DNA of 64,000 nucleotides from Symsagittifera roscoffensis (GCF_963678635.1 NC_087068.1:10238027-10302026); one strand, 5' to 3'. Shown: positions 1 through 11,967, counted from the stretch's first letter. Notes: generated from the letters alone by a model not told the origin. Numbers and translations are program-made.

Positions 1-139
1 ATTAATTGATTAAAACCGATTGTTTCTCAATTTTAGTGAGACTGGTACTAAAGTCGTTATATAATCGATTATTAACGCTTGAAACTGGATGCGGGCAGGA
101 CAAGGGAAATCGCGGCAGAGTGACGCCAGATTTGTTCTA

Positions 140-500
140 TTATGAACCATTTTGTATCTCTTTGTCGTATCTTTGAAACAACTCTGTGTATTATCTACTT
201 ACCATACCATGTAACATATCTGTATAGTGTCTAGTTATCGTATCTATGCCTCGTATCTATGTATCATCTCTATGTATTGTATCTTTGTCTGAAATCTACG
301 TATCGTAACTAGATATTGCATCTTATTATAGTAATTTTGTAGCAATTTTATGGGTCAAATCATTTCTATGTATCATACCGTGCATATATCATGTATCGTA
401 TCTGATTCAATTGAAATTATCTTACCTGTACATTGAACCTATGAAACCTATCTATACATAATATCTGGTGCATCGTACCTATATGTCATATCTTTTAAAC
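140..500. repeat. degenerate TATCTATGTATCG-type simple repeat
   Basis: Many diverged copies of words such as TATCTATGTATCG and CGTATCTATG follow each other, and a few more lie near 700-800. The stretch is AT-rich with no credible ORF. It looks like an old, eroded simple satellite. Confidence 0.5.
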
Positions 501-1020
501 TTATTTAATATAAGCATAGACAACTCTATTAGTAAAATTAACAAAAAGGGTAGTTTCTAATTGATAAGTCTCTCAAACTGTTTGCTGATGCAATTATTTA
601 GCGTTGGTATGGTTCAATCTAACATAGGCACGGACCGTCATATGACGTAAGTACCCTATATAATTCAACTTTTCCTCCGTGTATCAATCGCCACATCAGA
701 GTATCTATTGACTCTATAAAGGTAAAATACGTAGGTATCATTCTTACTTATCATATCTAAAATGTATCTATGAATCATTTCTACGAATCATAACTACCCG
801 CACCGAAGTTTCTCGGATAAAAATAGATTATATTGAGAAAATGTTGCCGAAAATATTGCCATTATAATCGATTATGTGTAACTAATTTAAGCAACATTTT
901 CTATTATAATAGAAAGAAAATAGATTATTTTCATCAAGAATATATTGCCTTGTAATTCCACTAAAATGTATTTTTATCTCCACATAATCTCAATAAAATC
1001 TATTTTTTTGCCCTGAAATC

Positions 1021-1190
1021 GCCATGAAATCGCAATAAAATCGATTGTTTTTGCCATAAAATTGCAATAAAATCTATTGTTTTTGCCATAAAATTGCAAT
1101 AAAATCGATTGTTTCACCATAAAACTGCCATAAAATCGCAACAAAAACTATTTCTACCGCCATAAATTTGCAATAAAATCGATTATGTAG
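1021..1190. repeat. 32-bp tandem repeat, imperfect
   Basis: The word CAATAAAATC recurs at 1033, 1065 and 1097, exactly 32 bp apart, inside units reading roughly TTGCCATAAAATTG then CAATAAAATCGATTG. A looser copy lies at 1171. No coding signal was seen here. Confidence 0.7.
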
Positions 1191-1261
1191 TCAAAAAATT
1201 TGATTATATTGTCAGAAAAATTAATTTTTTTCTTCTTAAAAGCGTGCTATTTAAAAACTCA

Positions 1262-1756
1262 AAGCAAAAGTTGAATTCAAACTAAATGACACAAATCATG
1301 AAAATCATCAATATGAACAAGATTTTCGGCAAAAAAAAAATATGCAACAAAAATACAAAATATCATCATTGTAAATCAGATTTTGTGCAAAAACATATGT
1401 AAAAACTCAAGAATATTGTAAATATAAACCAGATTTGAGCTCAAAAATATGCAATGAAATCATAGTAAACCATTATTGTAAATCAGATCTTGGGCAAAAA
1501 TTTATAAAAGAAATGATTAAATGGGTCAATATAAATCACGTTTTGAGCTCAAAAAAATGCAACAAAAATGTAGAAAATCATCATTGTAAATCAAATTTTG
1601 TGCAAAAACAATTGTAAAGATTCCAGAAAATTGTCAATATAAACGAAAATATGCTCGAAAATATGCAGTGAATTCATAGTAAATCATTATTGTAAATCAG
1701 ATCTTGGGCAAAAAATTTATAAAACAAATGATTAAATGGGTCAATATAAATTGGAG
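1262..1756. repeat. 107-bp tandem monomers in an alternating A/B pattern
   Basis: Four monomers are anchored by CATCATTGTAAATCA or CATTATTGTAAATCAG at 1364, 1471, 1579 and 1685, so the spacing is 106-108 bp. Monomers 1 and 3 share one set of variants (CATCATTG, TTTTGTGCAAAAACA). Monomers 2 and 4 share another (CATTATTG, GATCTTGGGCAAAAA). The true period is therefore a dimer of about 215 bp, a small higher-order repeat. The 60-codon frame across it is a by-product of the repeat. Confidence 0.75.
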
Positions 1757-1760
1757 CACG

Positions 1761-4700
1761 TTTTTTCTAATCTGTTGAGCAATCAGCGTACGTAGTAGAT
1801 GTTGAAGGTGATCATAGGGGAGAAGGAGACGGAGGACCGAGGGCCCTATGTGTTAACATACGTTTTGGGGTTCCAGTTCTCTGCTTTATTTATTAACATG
1901 GGGTGTACAGGCTGAAATGTATTAAGATGGGAAAAAGAAATGGTAAGGTACCGTTGTTTGCACGATGGTAGAAAAAAAACTGATGAAAGATGATAGTTTT
2001 GTGGTTTTTGAAAAAAGTCCAAGTTTTTAGAAAACAGCTGGAGAGCATTATCTTACTTGTAAATTTTTTCTATTTATTATGTAAGAATACAAATTTAAGG
2101 TATCACAGTATGTTTTTTGGGTTTACAGTCAGTGTAGTCAGTCTATGAAGAGCTTTTGACCAAGTCTATAAAGAGTTTTTTGGTTTTTTTCTTTTAAAAC
2201 TTCGAAACAAAAAAAATTTATGTTATTTCAGCTATATGCCCTAACTGCCAAAAGCCATGCTCAATCATGCTGAAACTCCGCTGAAACCTTCTGAAACTCA
2301 GGAAAATTAAGTTACAAAGAAGATGGTTAAATCATTGCACTGCATTATAACTTTACCGCAACTTTTGTTCAAAGCTATACAATGCAAACAAGTCTCTTAA
2401 TATCGAAAATGTACTGCCTAGTGTATAAGTTTACTGCTTTGCATCCGTTGTTTTACGTTCAAGGGCTTTGTATGAATTTCATCATCTTGAATTTGTTTTT
2501 TTTTTGGTAGAAACAAAAAAGTGTTGCTCATTGGTAGCCACTAAACGTTTCACGGTTCTGAATCCTCTTTTTGCAGCTGTAAGATTGACAGCTTCAACGA
2601 GTACCCTCTTGTTTTTTACGACATTCCAACCTCCTGAGTATTCTAGAAACTGTTCGCCTAATCATTTGCTGCTAACTTTGAACCTATTTGACCTGTTCTC
2701 ATAGCAGCAATAAATTTCGGTACGCTTAACTCGGCTCCCGTTTACTTAGCTTTTTGGGTGTTGCAACAAGTTCGAAGAAGAGAAATTATATTTTGCATTT
2801 GCCTTGGATGAGTCCCTACTGTCTTTCTTCCCCCAGTTGTCCCAAGTCGTTTTCTTGTATGGCTGGATCTAGTGGTATACGTTTTCATCAGCAAGATTTA
2901 CATAAAGCAAATCTGTGTCCATCTCCAACTCTGGCATTCATTACTCTCTTCTTAATCCCTTCCTCACTTTATTGCTCCGTCAAAGTTATGCTAGCTTGTT
3001 GACATAAACAGAAAAGATAGAAATGTTCCCCAGCTTCGAATACGGTTTTAAAGTGATCATAATATTGTCCACAACAAAACAGTCAATTATCTTCTGTTTT
3101 CATCAAAAATTCTCACTTTTATGTTCTGGTCTTGTTTCGTGATAAAGTAAAAACTGGACTATATTTTAGAATGGCGAGTTCGCTTTGGTCTAGTTTTAAA
3201 ATTCTGCAGATTGTTGTCAAAGTTTCGTCTCGTGTACGGTCTTGTTGACATATCTTGGCACCAAAAGAAGGGTTAGATCAGGCTTGCAACAACTAATTTA
3301 CAAATATTCGATGAACTTTTGACGAGTATTTTATCATTTCTAATTTTTCGAAAGAACATTGTGTAGAAAGCCAACTGGTCAAGTATTTTCGTATTTTTCA
3401 CCCAAACCTTTGTTGTTTTAGCAAAATTAGTGAAGTTTGTGAAATGATCATTTGTGCAAACATTTTTACGCTAGATTCAGAATTGTACATCCAAATTTTA
3501 TCTCATCAAAATTTTTGTTTTGATGAAACTGAGTCATCCTTGCCTTGCTTAGAGGGTTCGATAACCAATCTTGTCATTGTACCACGGCGCTTCCGAAAAG
3601 TCTTTGAATTAAGTCAATCCGTATTTTTTGAAGTCTCTACTAAGTAATTGTAATTTTTCTTTCCTAACGAATGCACAGCATTTATTTGAAGCTTTTGCAG
3701 CGCTTGCTGCCCATCAAGCCCCCTCTATCGCAGCTTTCATCGTACAATTTTTGCGTAGAGGGTTGTTGTGTTCAATTTAAGTTTTTAAAAAAAAAAAGCT
3801 TCAAACGGTGGTATTTGAGTCAATTCTTGCTAGTCTAGGATGTCAAACTACCCATTAGGATAGAATGTTTTGATTTCGCTAGCTTTAAAAGCTTTTCAAA
3901 AATAGTCTAGATTTGCTGTTCTACCCAAAACTTTGATAAGGTGGAGAAAATTTCAGCTGTTCGTTTTTTGAAAGCCCATGTTTCTTCATTTTTGTCGTCA
4001 ACAAAATAAAGTATTAGATAAGTCTTGATCCAATTCAAGTCATAATTACTAGTTTTAAACCAACAACAGGCAAAATATTTACATAACTCTCCAGAACCAG
4101 AACCAATTTAATCAAATGAATTTTCTGATTTCACAGCTTTGGTGACACATCAGTATCATTGGAATCTTCAATGCATTCACCTTCAAAATCAAAAATTTCG
4201 ATTGAATAATTTTTACCTGTTTATTCAAATGATCCAAGAACTTTTTTCTCAATCGTTGTAAGCGATTTTAGTATTTTACTCAAGTTATATGTATATTTGT
4301 TATAGCCTATAAAATTGTTCCAATCGGACCAAAAATGCAAAAACAAAAATTAGAAGACCAAGATTGGAAAACAGTTAGTTCATCGACGAGATTCGATGAT
4401 ATGGAGACCAAAATTGAAACATGTTCTCCTGTATAGATAAAAGTTTTTGTCTCTTGTAGTTTTTTTGTAGAAATGCAATCGCTCTCAACATCGACAATCA
4501 CTAGACTTTGAAGATTTGGTTATCTCCAGAAAAAGGACTACTAAAGCCTGCCAGAAGGTTCCGTAGAGCTCATAGACTTTTCTTGTAAAAATTGATCACA
4601 CAACTTTTGCACACTGAGATGAATTTTGTTGAGGAATTCTGATAATTTGAAGAAACTTTACTTGAAAGAACACAAAAGCTTTGAAAAAACTATCGAGTGT

Positions 4701-6530
4701 GTTCATCAACTGTTTCGTTAACTCTTCTCATGCTTGTTCCAACCAATTCTCTAAGAAATTCTCCTTTTTGAATAACGAAAATGTCAATAAAAACATGGCA
4801 TTCAATTTTTTCTTTGATATGAGTTAGGCTTTCGACGAAACCTCCATGAAAATTTTTAAGATCTCGACCAGACTTTGACTTACGAAGGTATCTGCAAATA
4901 TGAGATTGGAGACCTTTTTGTCCGTTCGTGTTCATGATTGACACGCGGAAAAGCCATAAGTTTGTTTGCACGGTTGCCCGTTTCCATTTATTAACAGAGA
5001 AACACAGAATTGCTTTTAAGTGATTGTTCGGGTAGCACCAACTCCGGACATCCCATTAGGATGTATTTAGTAAAACACTAAAAACTGCAACATTTGTGAT
5101 CAATTTGATTCTCCAGTTTGGGTTTTGTGGTTCATTTGTTTTTTGCTCCACAAAATCAAACTTTTCTCATATCTTCAAGCTGCTAATAGATCCGTTTTCT
5201 ACATAATATAAAAAAATAATTTGAACAAATTTTTTTTTCTTGGACATAGAAAAACGATATTCACCAGTTTCCAAACTTGGAAGAACAAACCCCCTGGCGA
5301 CAAAGACAAACTTTGCAGCAGTATTGAAGTCATTTCAGGTCTTTCATTGATTATTTGTGTATCTAACTTCGACATTTAAATGGTGAATATCTTTTGTCTC
5401 CCGTTTTCACGTTTTCAACAAAAACTTTGACAAAATTATATTTCTATTTTAACTTCTCTCCAACTTTTATTTTTTTCTTAACAATCTGGCTCAATTCCGC
5501 TATACTTTTAACTTGTTTCCTTTGCTTTGCTCCGTGTTTGATGGAGAGGGTTGTAACTTGGTAATTCCGTTTTACGAAAAGATCAAACTGTCGACTGCTT
5601 GTAACTTGAAAATGTATGCTTCTCCGTTACTTGTCATAAGTTGGAATGAGAAAATTTATGTTCCTTTTTTTTGTTTGCACACCTCTCTCGACGTCTCGCA
5701 TCTGACTTCCTTGTACATTTTTCGCTCCAGACTTCGCACTTTTTTCTTTTTTCGATTGATTGTAAGCATCATTTAAAAAATGGAAAATGTTAAACGATAT
5801 ACCAGGATGTATTCCAACTGTAAAAATTAAAAACACCAATTGCGACAATTAACTAATTAAAACAGTTTTGTTTTCAATTACTGAAAAAAGCAACCAAGTT
5901 TGAAATTCAAAATGACAGCAAACAGGCTATTTATTGTTTGACAAACAAAAAATTGTGCTTTTCATAACAAAACAAGCGTAATAATAGTAACTATGAAGTT
6001 ATCGCCCACACTTAGTTGATTTGATGATGAGGACGTCATGTCAAAAAATAAATGAAGTCATTACCCGCGCATATTTCCTTTTGCGGTAACGGAATCATGA
6101 TTTTGACAGAAATGACATCTGCCCTTATTTTTCTTTTTTGATAAAACTGATGAAATAAAAATGTCAATGTAGTTTAAAAAAATATATCTACCAATCAGAT
6201 CCAATTTTTTTCAATTTCCTCAAGTGAACCTGAAAAAAAAACGAAAAGTTCCTACTGATTTCCTTATTGATGAGTTAGCTGAAGATTTTTACTTTTTGCA
6301 AGATTTTGTGGAAGTACGTAGTTTCCAATATTTTCCAAACAAAATTTCCCGAGTAAGCAAATGAGTTATTTTTGAAGCTTACTAAACCAATAAAATTTTA
6401 ACTGAACCAAGTTTTGCGTATCAGTGTTTCAAACTGAATGCTGAATGGCAACTGAGAAGAAAATATTATTTATTCCTTCTAGAAAATTGAAATCCAACAA
6501 AAAGTTAAGTGTTAAATAACATCAAAGATT
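1761..6530. other. AT-rich region without a supportable gene
   Basis: Only short frames (at most about 90 codons) occur on either strand. None shows family motifs or a plausible exon chain. A minus-strand stretch at about 2,750-2,930 is slightly coding-like but broken by stops. I see no RNA gene or mobile-element terminus that I can defend. Confidence 0.55.
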
Positions 6531-6600
6531 CGCTTGATTCCCCTATCGAGACTCACATTTGTTATCGTTTGATTCCCCAGTCGAGACTCACATTTGTTAA
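6531..6600. repeat. 35-bp tandem duplication
   Basis: Two adjacent 35-bp units (6531-6565 and 6566-6600) both contain CGAGACTCACATTTGTTA and start CGYTTGATTCCCC. They differ at only a few positions. No function is apparent. Confidence 0.8.
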
Positions 6601-6895
6601 AACTCTCCAGCAAATTTCACTGATTTTCTGTTCCTGTTTTTGCTTAAAAAAATACAAAGTTCAAAGTCCTGGTTGATTAGATTCAAAATAAAAATTTCAA
6701 AGATTTGCTTTGAAAAATTTAACAAAAATGACTTACAATTGTGAAAAACGCAAAATTCAAGACTGTAATTTTCCAACGTGTTGAATAACTGAACTATAAA
6801 CTCAATGGTACTTCAACTGTTTCAGATGTCAAGTGTACGCGACCACCACTGGAAGGAACTAATCAAAACCGCACCAAGGTCTTAGTCTGCACAAA

Positions 6896-6961
6896 TGGCG
6901 CCAGAATGAACTCAATATGTAGACTGAATGAACTGAATGAACTGATAATATCAATATGACA
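6896..6961. repeat. left copy of a direct repeat flanking a coding remnant
   Basis: It starts with TGGCGCCAGAATGAACTC followed by AATAT and continues with GAATGAACTGA words to ATATGACA. The same arrangement recurs, in the same orientation, at 8199-8272. The first 23 bp are identical between copies. The pair brackets the minus-strand coding remnant at 7218-8143 and could be termini of a small degenerate element or a shared dispersed repeat. Confidence 0.65.
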
Positions 6962-7217
6962 TTCCCTCAAATAACCATTTTAAATCGTAATTTAAAATTT
7001 AACCATGAACTAAATTTTTGAGTTTAGACCTACAGTGGTCCGCCCTCTCCCTGGACTTAGTTTTGAGTTTCTAATCGAATGTTTTCTTTTCCAATCATGG
7101 ATGGTTTCGTCTTCCTAATTTGTGTCACGTTCCCTGTCTCACTCCCCCTTGTTCCTTCGAGACTTGAAAATGCTATCAATCATTACGCCTCCGAATTTTG
7201 TAATTGCAGTTCATTTC

Positions 7218-8143
7218 CTAGAACTCTTTGTCGACCCCGCCCCATCTGAGTCCTGTGACTCCTGACTTGAATACGACACTAATCGTTGTCTTCTCACCCG
7301 CTCCCACTTTATTTTTTGGTATCTTTCCCGATTCTGCTTCGCCGCTTACATTTGGGACGCTTCCCGTTTTTTCGATACTAGCCTCCGGTCGTTTACTCGT
7401 CGTATCTTCTCCCCTGGACGGTTTCGCACCGCCTCCGCCGGATGTTTCCGCCTCGCCTTCGGTACTTTTTCCTCGCCAGCGGCGTATTCGGTATGTCGCA
7501 ATGACTGGGTCCAGCCTCCAGTTCATCCCTCGTTGCCTGCAGTCCGGTATATCGCGAAATTTGCAATGGTTCGTACTCGGAAGCCGAATCGGAATCGTCT
7601 TCTTTATCCCAATTTCGCGATTTAGCGCGTGTCCCAGCTTGTATAGTCTTCCTGGCATTCGCACCCGCGGCTTTTTCTTCCACTGCTCGCTTTAGATCGG
7701 CCCTTCGTTTCAACGCAACCAGCGTTGAAGGCTTTGGCGTTACCGTCTCCGAGAATTTCGGTGCATGTGCATTCAGCGTTTTCCCCGTGACCTCATTTTC
7801 CTAAGCACAGAGCCATTAGCTAAGGTTAAGGTACGTTGAGATTCACTAACTACTTTTTCTTTTTAAGGTCTATACCTTTTAATGGTATCGTTGATGCGCT
7901 GAAATTCCCTCCGCTTTTTAGGACGATTGGGCGTTTGTGCTTCTGCGTCCCGCGATTTCACTCCCACGGAGTACCTGGATCCAACCACCGGCGCCGAGCC
8001 CCGATCAGCAACCGAAACCAACTGATCACCTGCAAGTTTCCTGAGGTGATTTATATGCTCGACGTCATAGTCGACGTCTGATCGATCTTCCCAATCAGTT
8101 GCCGTTGGTAGCGGAATTTTGATCGCACGCGGGTCATCAGAAT
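7218..8143 (-). pseudogene. degenerate coding remnant or unrecognised spliced gene
   Basis: The minus strand here is GC-richer than its surroundings and reads like protein in three blocks. Block 1 (8143 down to about 7876) follows a CTGTTTAG acceptor, encodes an acidic/basic segment with DYDVEHINHLRKL, and ends at a possible donor AAAAG/GTATAG. Block 2 starts at 7800 after TGTGCTTAG and runs in a second frame with SDSASEYEPLQ. Near 7480 the protein-like reading moves to another frame (block 3) that ends at 7218. Splicing block 1 to block 2 at these sites does not keep the frame, so either the junction differs or the gene is decayed. I do not recognise the family. Confidence 0.4.
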
Positions 8144-8198
8144 CTAAACAGCCAGATTTTTAATTCAATAACCTGTTCCAGTTTAGGTTTTGCAACGC

Positions 8199-8272
8199 TG
8201 GCGCCAGAATGAACTCAATATATATATATACACTGAATGAAATGAATGAACTGATATTATATATATATGACA
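8199..8272. repeat. right copy of the direct repeat flanking the coding remnant
   Basis: It matches 6896-6961: 23 identical bases at the start, then GAATGAA words. It is expanded by two TA microsatellite runs (about 8218-8231 and 8255-8269). Confidence 0.65.
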
Positions 8273-9239
8273 CAATCAAAGAGTGTATCAAAATACAAAA
8301 AAAAACTTTTTACGTTTTCAAAAATGAGGTTGTTTCTCTTTGACTTTTTACGAAAGTTTTTGTTGACTTGGTGAGCAAAATCTGCAGAAATGTTATATTG
8401 ATAAAAATATATATGCTTTACATCTATTCGCAAGTGTTTTTTTCAGCCAAAAGCGTGTGGTCATCCTTCGCAGTTTTTTATATCGTTTTTACTAAATTGG
8501 GAGGGCTAAGACCTAAAAAAGGTTTTACATTGAGTACAACAACCCGCAATAGAAGAGGATGAATGTGTTGCAGAGCCAACAAGCTGAATGAATAGTTCGC
8601 CCAGAAATCTACCAGCAATGCAACCAAGACACTCTTTGATGTCCTATGAGAGTTGGTCTATAAATTTTGGCGGCTCCGCTGCTCGTGAGCACTTTAATTT
8701 TTAATTGATTTGGTTGTCTTCTGCTTTGTAACTAAACCTGTTTGCAAACGTTTTTAACAATCCTCAAAGATTCCTAAAAATTTTTCTTTGAACCTTTTTA
8801 GAAAACTGCAATTTTTTTTCTTGCAGTGTTATTAAAAAAATTAATGAATGATTTTCTGCTTCTAAACTTAAGCAGTATCTTTTACGTGTATTTTTATTGT
8901 TGAAAAGCAACAAAAAGCGACGTTTCATGTTTGAAGTAGCAATCAATTTTATCAAAATTGAAATATTCTGAACAATAAATCAACTTTTTTAATAAAAAAA
9001 CTTGGCTTTTTTTTGGTTTAACATCAAAAAAACTTGAGTAGTCCTTTGCAATAAAATTTCTGTAATTCAAATTCCTACAAAAATGTTTAGTATTTTTCCA
9101 GTATTTTCATCGTTATTGTATTTAATTTTTCCGTTTTTTGTCAGACTAACTTCTGAGGAAAAATAGAGAATATGTGCTGTATTTTAACAAATGGCTGTTT
9201 TTTATCCATGTCGATTGATGAATTGATGATGAAAACCGT
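8273..9239. other. AT-rich spacer, nothing recognised
   Basis: Frames are short on both strands and no repeat or element terminus could be identified. The right side may include the eroded edge of the E3 leader, whose similarity to E1 fades near 9,240-9,290. Confidence 0.5.
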
Positions 9240-10866
9240 TACTACCCTTTGGTAGGGGTGTAAGGGATTTCCAACAAAAAAAAATTAAAACGTGAAGGCT
9301 CTACCTTCCCGAATTAGCGAGTTTGCTAAAAACAATCTTAAAAAAGTTTCACGATTATTTTTTTGAATAATTGATAATTCTATGAGTAAGCTCATCTAAT
9401 TTCTGATCTTATGGTACTAAGATCAACTGGATTTGTCGAGTTGTTCCAAAGTTAATAACAAAAACAACTTTTTTCTAAAATAAAAATTTTTTTCTCTCAT
9501 ATAGGTTCCGCCTAACTTCTTTTCGCAATTCTGTTCTTTTCGACCTAAAAATTTTTGATCCGAGCTTAGAAGGCCTATAATCTTCTAGTTCAATGCAAAA
9601 AACCCAATCTAAAACGTTCCAGCTGAAAAAATTTGCCAAAAACAATGCTATTTGGACCCTTCCGGATTGATGAATCCACTAAATTAAACACGTTAAGTTC
9701 AATTTCACTGTAACTCGGAAGGCTATCTGCAAACGGGTTTTTAAGTCTATTGATTCACTAGTGAACGTTGTCCGAACAACATTTTTTACTGTCCTAACTC
9801 AAAAATTTCAAAAAAATTTTCTATTTTGTAGCGTTTCATTTTTTCAAAAATCAAGAAAATTCGGTTTTTGGTAGTTCCAACCAATTCTGAAATAAACTTC
9901 ACCTTTTCTACCTATTATACTAGTACAGTTACGATGTAGCTCACTATTTTAGCGCTTTTTCCGTTTCAAAAATATCGATAACTCAAAAATTGCTATTTGT
10001 GCGGGGGGGGGGGGGGTCAAAATATCGCTATTTCGACCCGAGAAACCGGTCCGTTTACTGTGTTTTTCACTGAAAAACGATATAGGTGTATTAATATAGG
10101 CTGTATAAATAGTAACAATAGTCATATTATACCCCTCCGGGTTTGTTCAATAATCGAATTAAGGTGCTTAACTCGGAAATTCGCAGTTCGGTGAAGGGTC
10201 ACTACAGAGCAGTCACTGTCGAGCCCCACACAGAGTGATATCTTACTTTTCGTATCAAAAGTGATAAAAAATTTTTAACGATACCCAACAGTCGATTGTT
10301 GTTGTCCTTGAGCCCCTTCTTGTCGCTCCTTGAACTGCTTGCCGGATCAGTCTTCTTCTCTAATCCCGAGACCCCTCTGGATTGAGCGCAAATTAGCATT
10401 AACGTGCCTAAATACTCAAATAACCCTACAGTACAAGCACAACAAACGGGCCACAAAATTGTTTGTAACGATTTGACTGATATAAATGCCTGTAGCAACA
10501 ATATACCTAACAACAACAAACGGGTGGGTAGGATCACATCTCTCTGGGGGGATGACTTCTACTGATTTTATTTTTTTATACTGTTTTTAATTTTTTGGGT
10601 TATTTTTTATGTTTTTCGTTTTTCTTACTTCTTATACTACTTTTTGTTTGGTTTCTTGTATATCTTTAAGTGTTTTTGGTCAAGTACAATTCAGGTAATG
10701 ACGGGACGGCGAATCCGCCCACCCTTCCTGGTTCGTGAATTTTCGGTCTTAACTAGGTTAAAAAGCTATTCACGGGAATCCGAAAGGCTTCCGCGTTCCG
10801 AACTACCCTTCCGCCCCGGTGGTTAAGGACTTTTTATGAGCATCCGCTCGGCGCGGAGTGCTCTTT
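9240..10866 (-). mobile_element. E3 relic: 5' leader of an older related LTR element
   Basis: Read on the minus strand from 10,866 downwards, this matches the E1 leader in order. The shared pieces include AGCTTTTTAAC-TAGTTAA and CCGAAAATTC (near 10,750), CGACTGTTGGGTATCGTT (near 10,290), AATTTCCGAGTTAAG (near 10,170), GGGTCCAAAT with GTTTTTGGC (near 9,650) and GTACCATAAG (near 9,415). The LTR and PBS of the same element continue at 35,305-35,653, on the far side of E1, so E1 inserted into this leader. No gag or pol of E3 is seen further left; it is truncated or too eroded. Confidence 0.75.
10003..10016 (+). repeat. poly-G tract of 14
   Basis: An uninterrupted run of 14 G on the + strand lies inside the E3 leader relic. 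Such monoguanine tracts can form quadruplexes and are length-unstable. In Caenorhabditis they are the known substrates of the DOG-1 helicase. Confidence 0.9.
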
Positions 10867-11751
10867 TGTGCCATTCTGCCGGATGACACAGCACAACCTT
10901 CCCGCGACAGAAAAAAGAGTGACTAAAGGCCTTATGAACAGAAAAGTGTTGCGACGGAGGGTCAGAATGTTCTAGAATTTTTATTTTTAAAATTTCGATC
11001 GGAAGAAGAACATTTCTGAGAAATAGAAAAAAGACGGCCATTTTGAATAGAAAAGACGAAAATCAGAACCACGATATAGATTGTGAAGAACAGTTGTATC
11101 AGAGACAGAAAAACATGGAGCCTCTTATCGAGGCAAGAACACACGATAAGGACCTTAGCGACAGATATTTGTGGAGACGGAGGCTTCAGTGGGGGGAAGA
11201 GAAATACCACGGAACCCTCCCGGGACACGAAATATAGGAGATAAGAGTGTTATCTCAAGAAAATCACGGGAGCGGAGGCTTGGTCCCCCAGAGACTGTTA
11301 TATGTGAAGGGACTGTGAAAACTGACTATAACAGCTGCTGTAATGTCCTAGACCTTAATTAACACCGTTATTATTTGATATTTCAGAGCATGAGTAGATA
11401 GAAAAAGGGAAAGGGTCAATCCATCTCCAATGGATTTAATATAAAACTGTCACACAAAAACATAATAAAATAGGTTGTTCGAGCCGTGTTTTTAATGACA
11501 ATCACGTAGTCTGAGGATCCGAGACTCAGCTATGTGGTTGTGTTCGCATGCAAACGAAAGCTGATCAAAAGTCGTTTGACTGATGGCCTAAAAATGGTAA
11601 CTTTTTACTTTGCCCTAAACAGACCAGAAAATCAACTGGCAAGGTCGAGACGGTGAAAAACGAGTAGAATTAAGGTAACTGACGCCTGCCAGTCGTTGAT
11701 AGGTACTTTTTCTACGCTCCGTCGCTGTGTGATATTTGGGCGAATGTTACA
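10867..11751 (+). repeat. E1 5' LTR
   Basis: It matches 34,420-35,304 base for base apart from four substitutions, and both copies end where the flanks diverge. It contains a GAGATAA/TTATCTC hairpin with a GAGTG loop (11238-11256), a weak TATA-like word TATAAC at 11327, and a stem-loop followed by AATAAA at 11418-11469. That order implies U3, then R ending after the AATAAA, then U5. Confidence 0.95.
11418..11469 (+). promoter_or_regulatory. stem-loop (11418-11436) plus poly(A) signal (11464-11469) in the E1 LTR
   Basis: AATCCAT, the loop CTCCA and ATGGATT form a perfect 7-bp stem. It lies 27 bases before AATAAA. The same arrangement, with other bases in the loop and outer stem, occurs in the E2 LTR (36242-36283), and a related stem is in the E3 LTR. 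It is repeated in the 3' LTR at 34971-35022. Confidence 0.6.
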
Positions 11752-11763
11752 TAGACGTTTTTA

Positions 11764-11781
11764 TGGCGCTCCTGGGTGGGC
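11764..11781 (+). promoter_or_regulatory. E1 primer-binding site (tRNA-Asn type)
   Basis: TGGCGCTCCTGGGTGGGC begins 12 bases after the LTR end. Its reverse complement ends in CCCAGGAGCG plus CCA, which fits the acceptor and T-arm of eukaryotic tRNA-Asn(GUU) as I recall it. E2 and E3 carry the same core at the same distance. It is the site where minus-strand DNA synthesis would be primed. Confidence 0.8.
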
Positions 11782-11829
11782 CTGTTAAAGGCATGAAACC
11801 ATCATGATCAGCAAGCGTTTCAGCGACGT

Positions 11830-11896
11830 ACCCTCCGCTCCGGGCGTAAGCCCGAGTTAGAGGCCTTAATGACCGTTGTTGTACTAGGGGGAAGGT
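11830..11896 (+). repeat. 67-nt leader stem-loop module 1
   Basis: It begins ACCCTCC and ends GGAAGGT, which pairs with one mismatch, and is exactly 67 nt long. The centre has TTAG...TTAA. Module 2 follows after only 4 nt (GCGT). Confidence 0.6.
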
Positions 11897-11900
11897 GCGT

Positions 11901-11967
11901 ACCCTCCGTCTAGTGCAATTTAGCTTTTTAACTTAGTTAACACCGAAAATTCCGGGGGCCGGAGGGT
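11901..11967 (+). repeat. 67-nt leader stem-loop module 2
   Basis: A perfect 7-bp outer stem (ACCCTCC 11901-11907 with GGAGGGT 11961-11967) encloses an inner hairpin TTAAC-TTA-GTTAA near the middle. The counterpart in the E3 leader keeps the inner hairpin. Confidence 0.7.

Noticed and set aside
2750-3020. Minus-strand protein-like stretch (TTWDNWGKK and KKRVMNARVGDGHRF in two frames)
   Set aside because: It is short, crossed by stops in every frame and without a recognisable family or splice chain. It may be a very old remnant but cannot be supported.
4690-4971. 93-codon minus-strand frame
   Set aside because: It has no motif, no plausible exon neighbours and is in an AT-rich region where frames of this length arise by chance.
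7228-7695. 155-codon + strand frame
   Set aside because: Its Pro/Ser/Phe-rich composition is the antisense of the acidic, basic and Gly-rich minus-strand reading, which looks more like protein.
11043-11362. Short ORFs inside the E1 LTR, repeated at 34,596-34,915
   Set aside because: They recur only because the LTR is duplicated; they overlap the presumed U3 elements and change under the few LTR substitutions.
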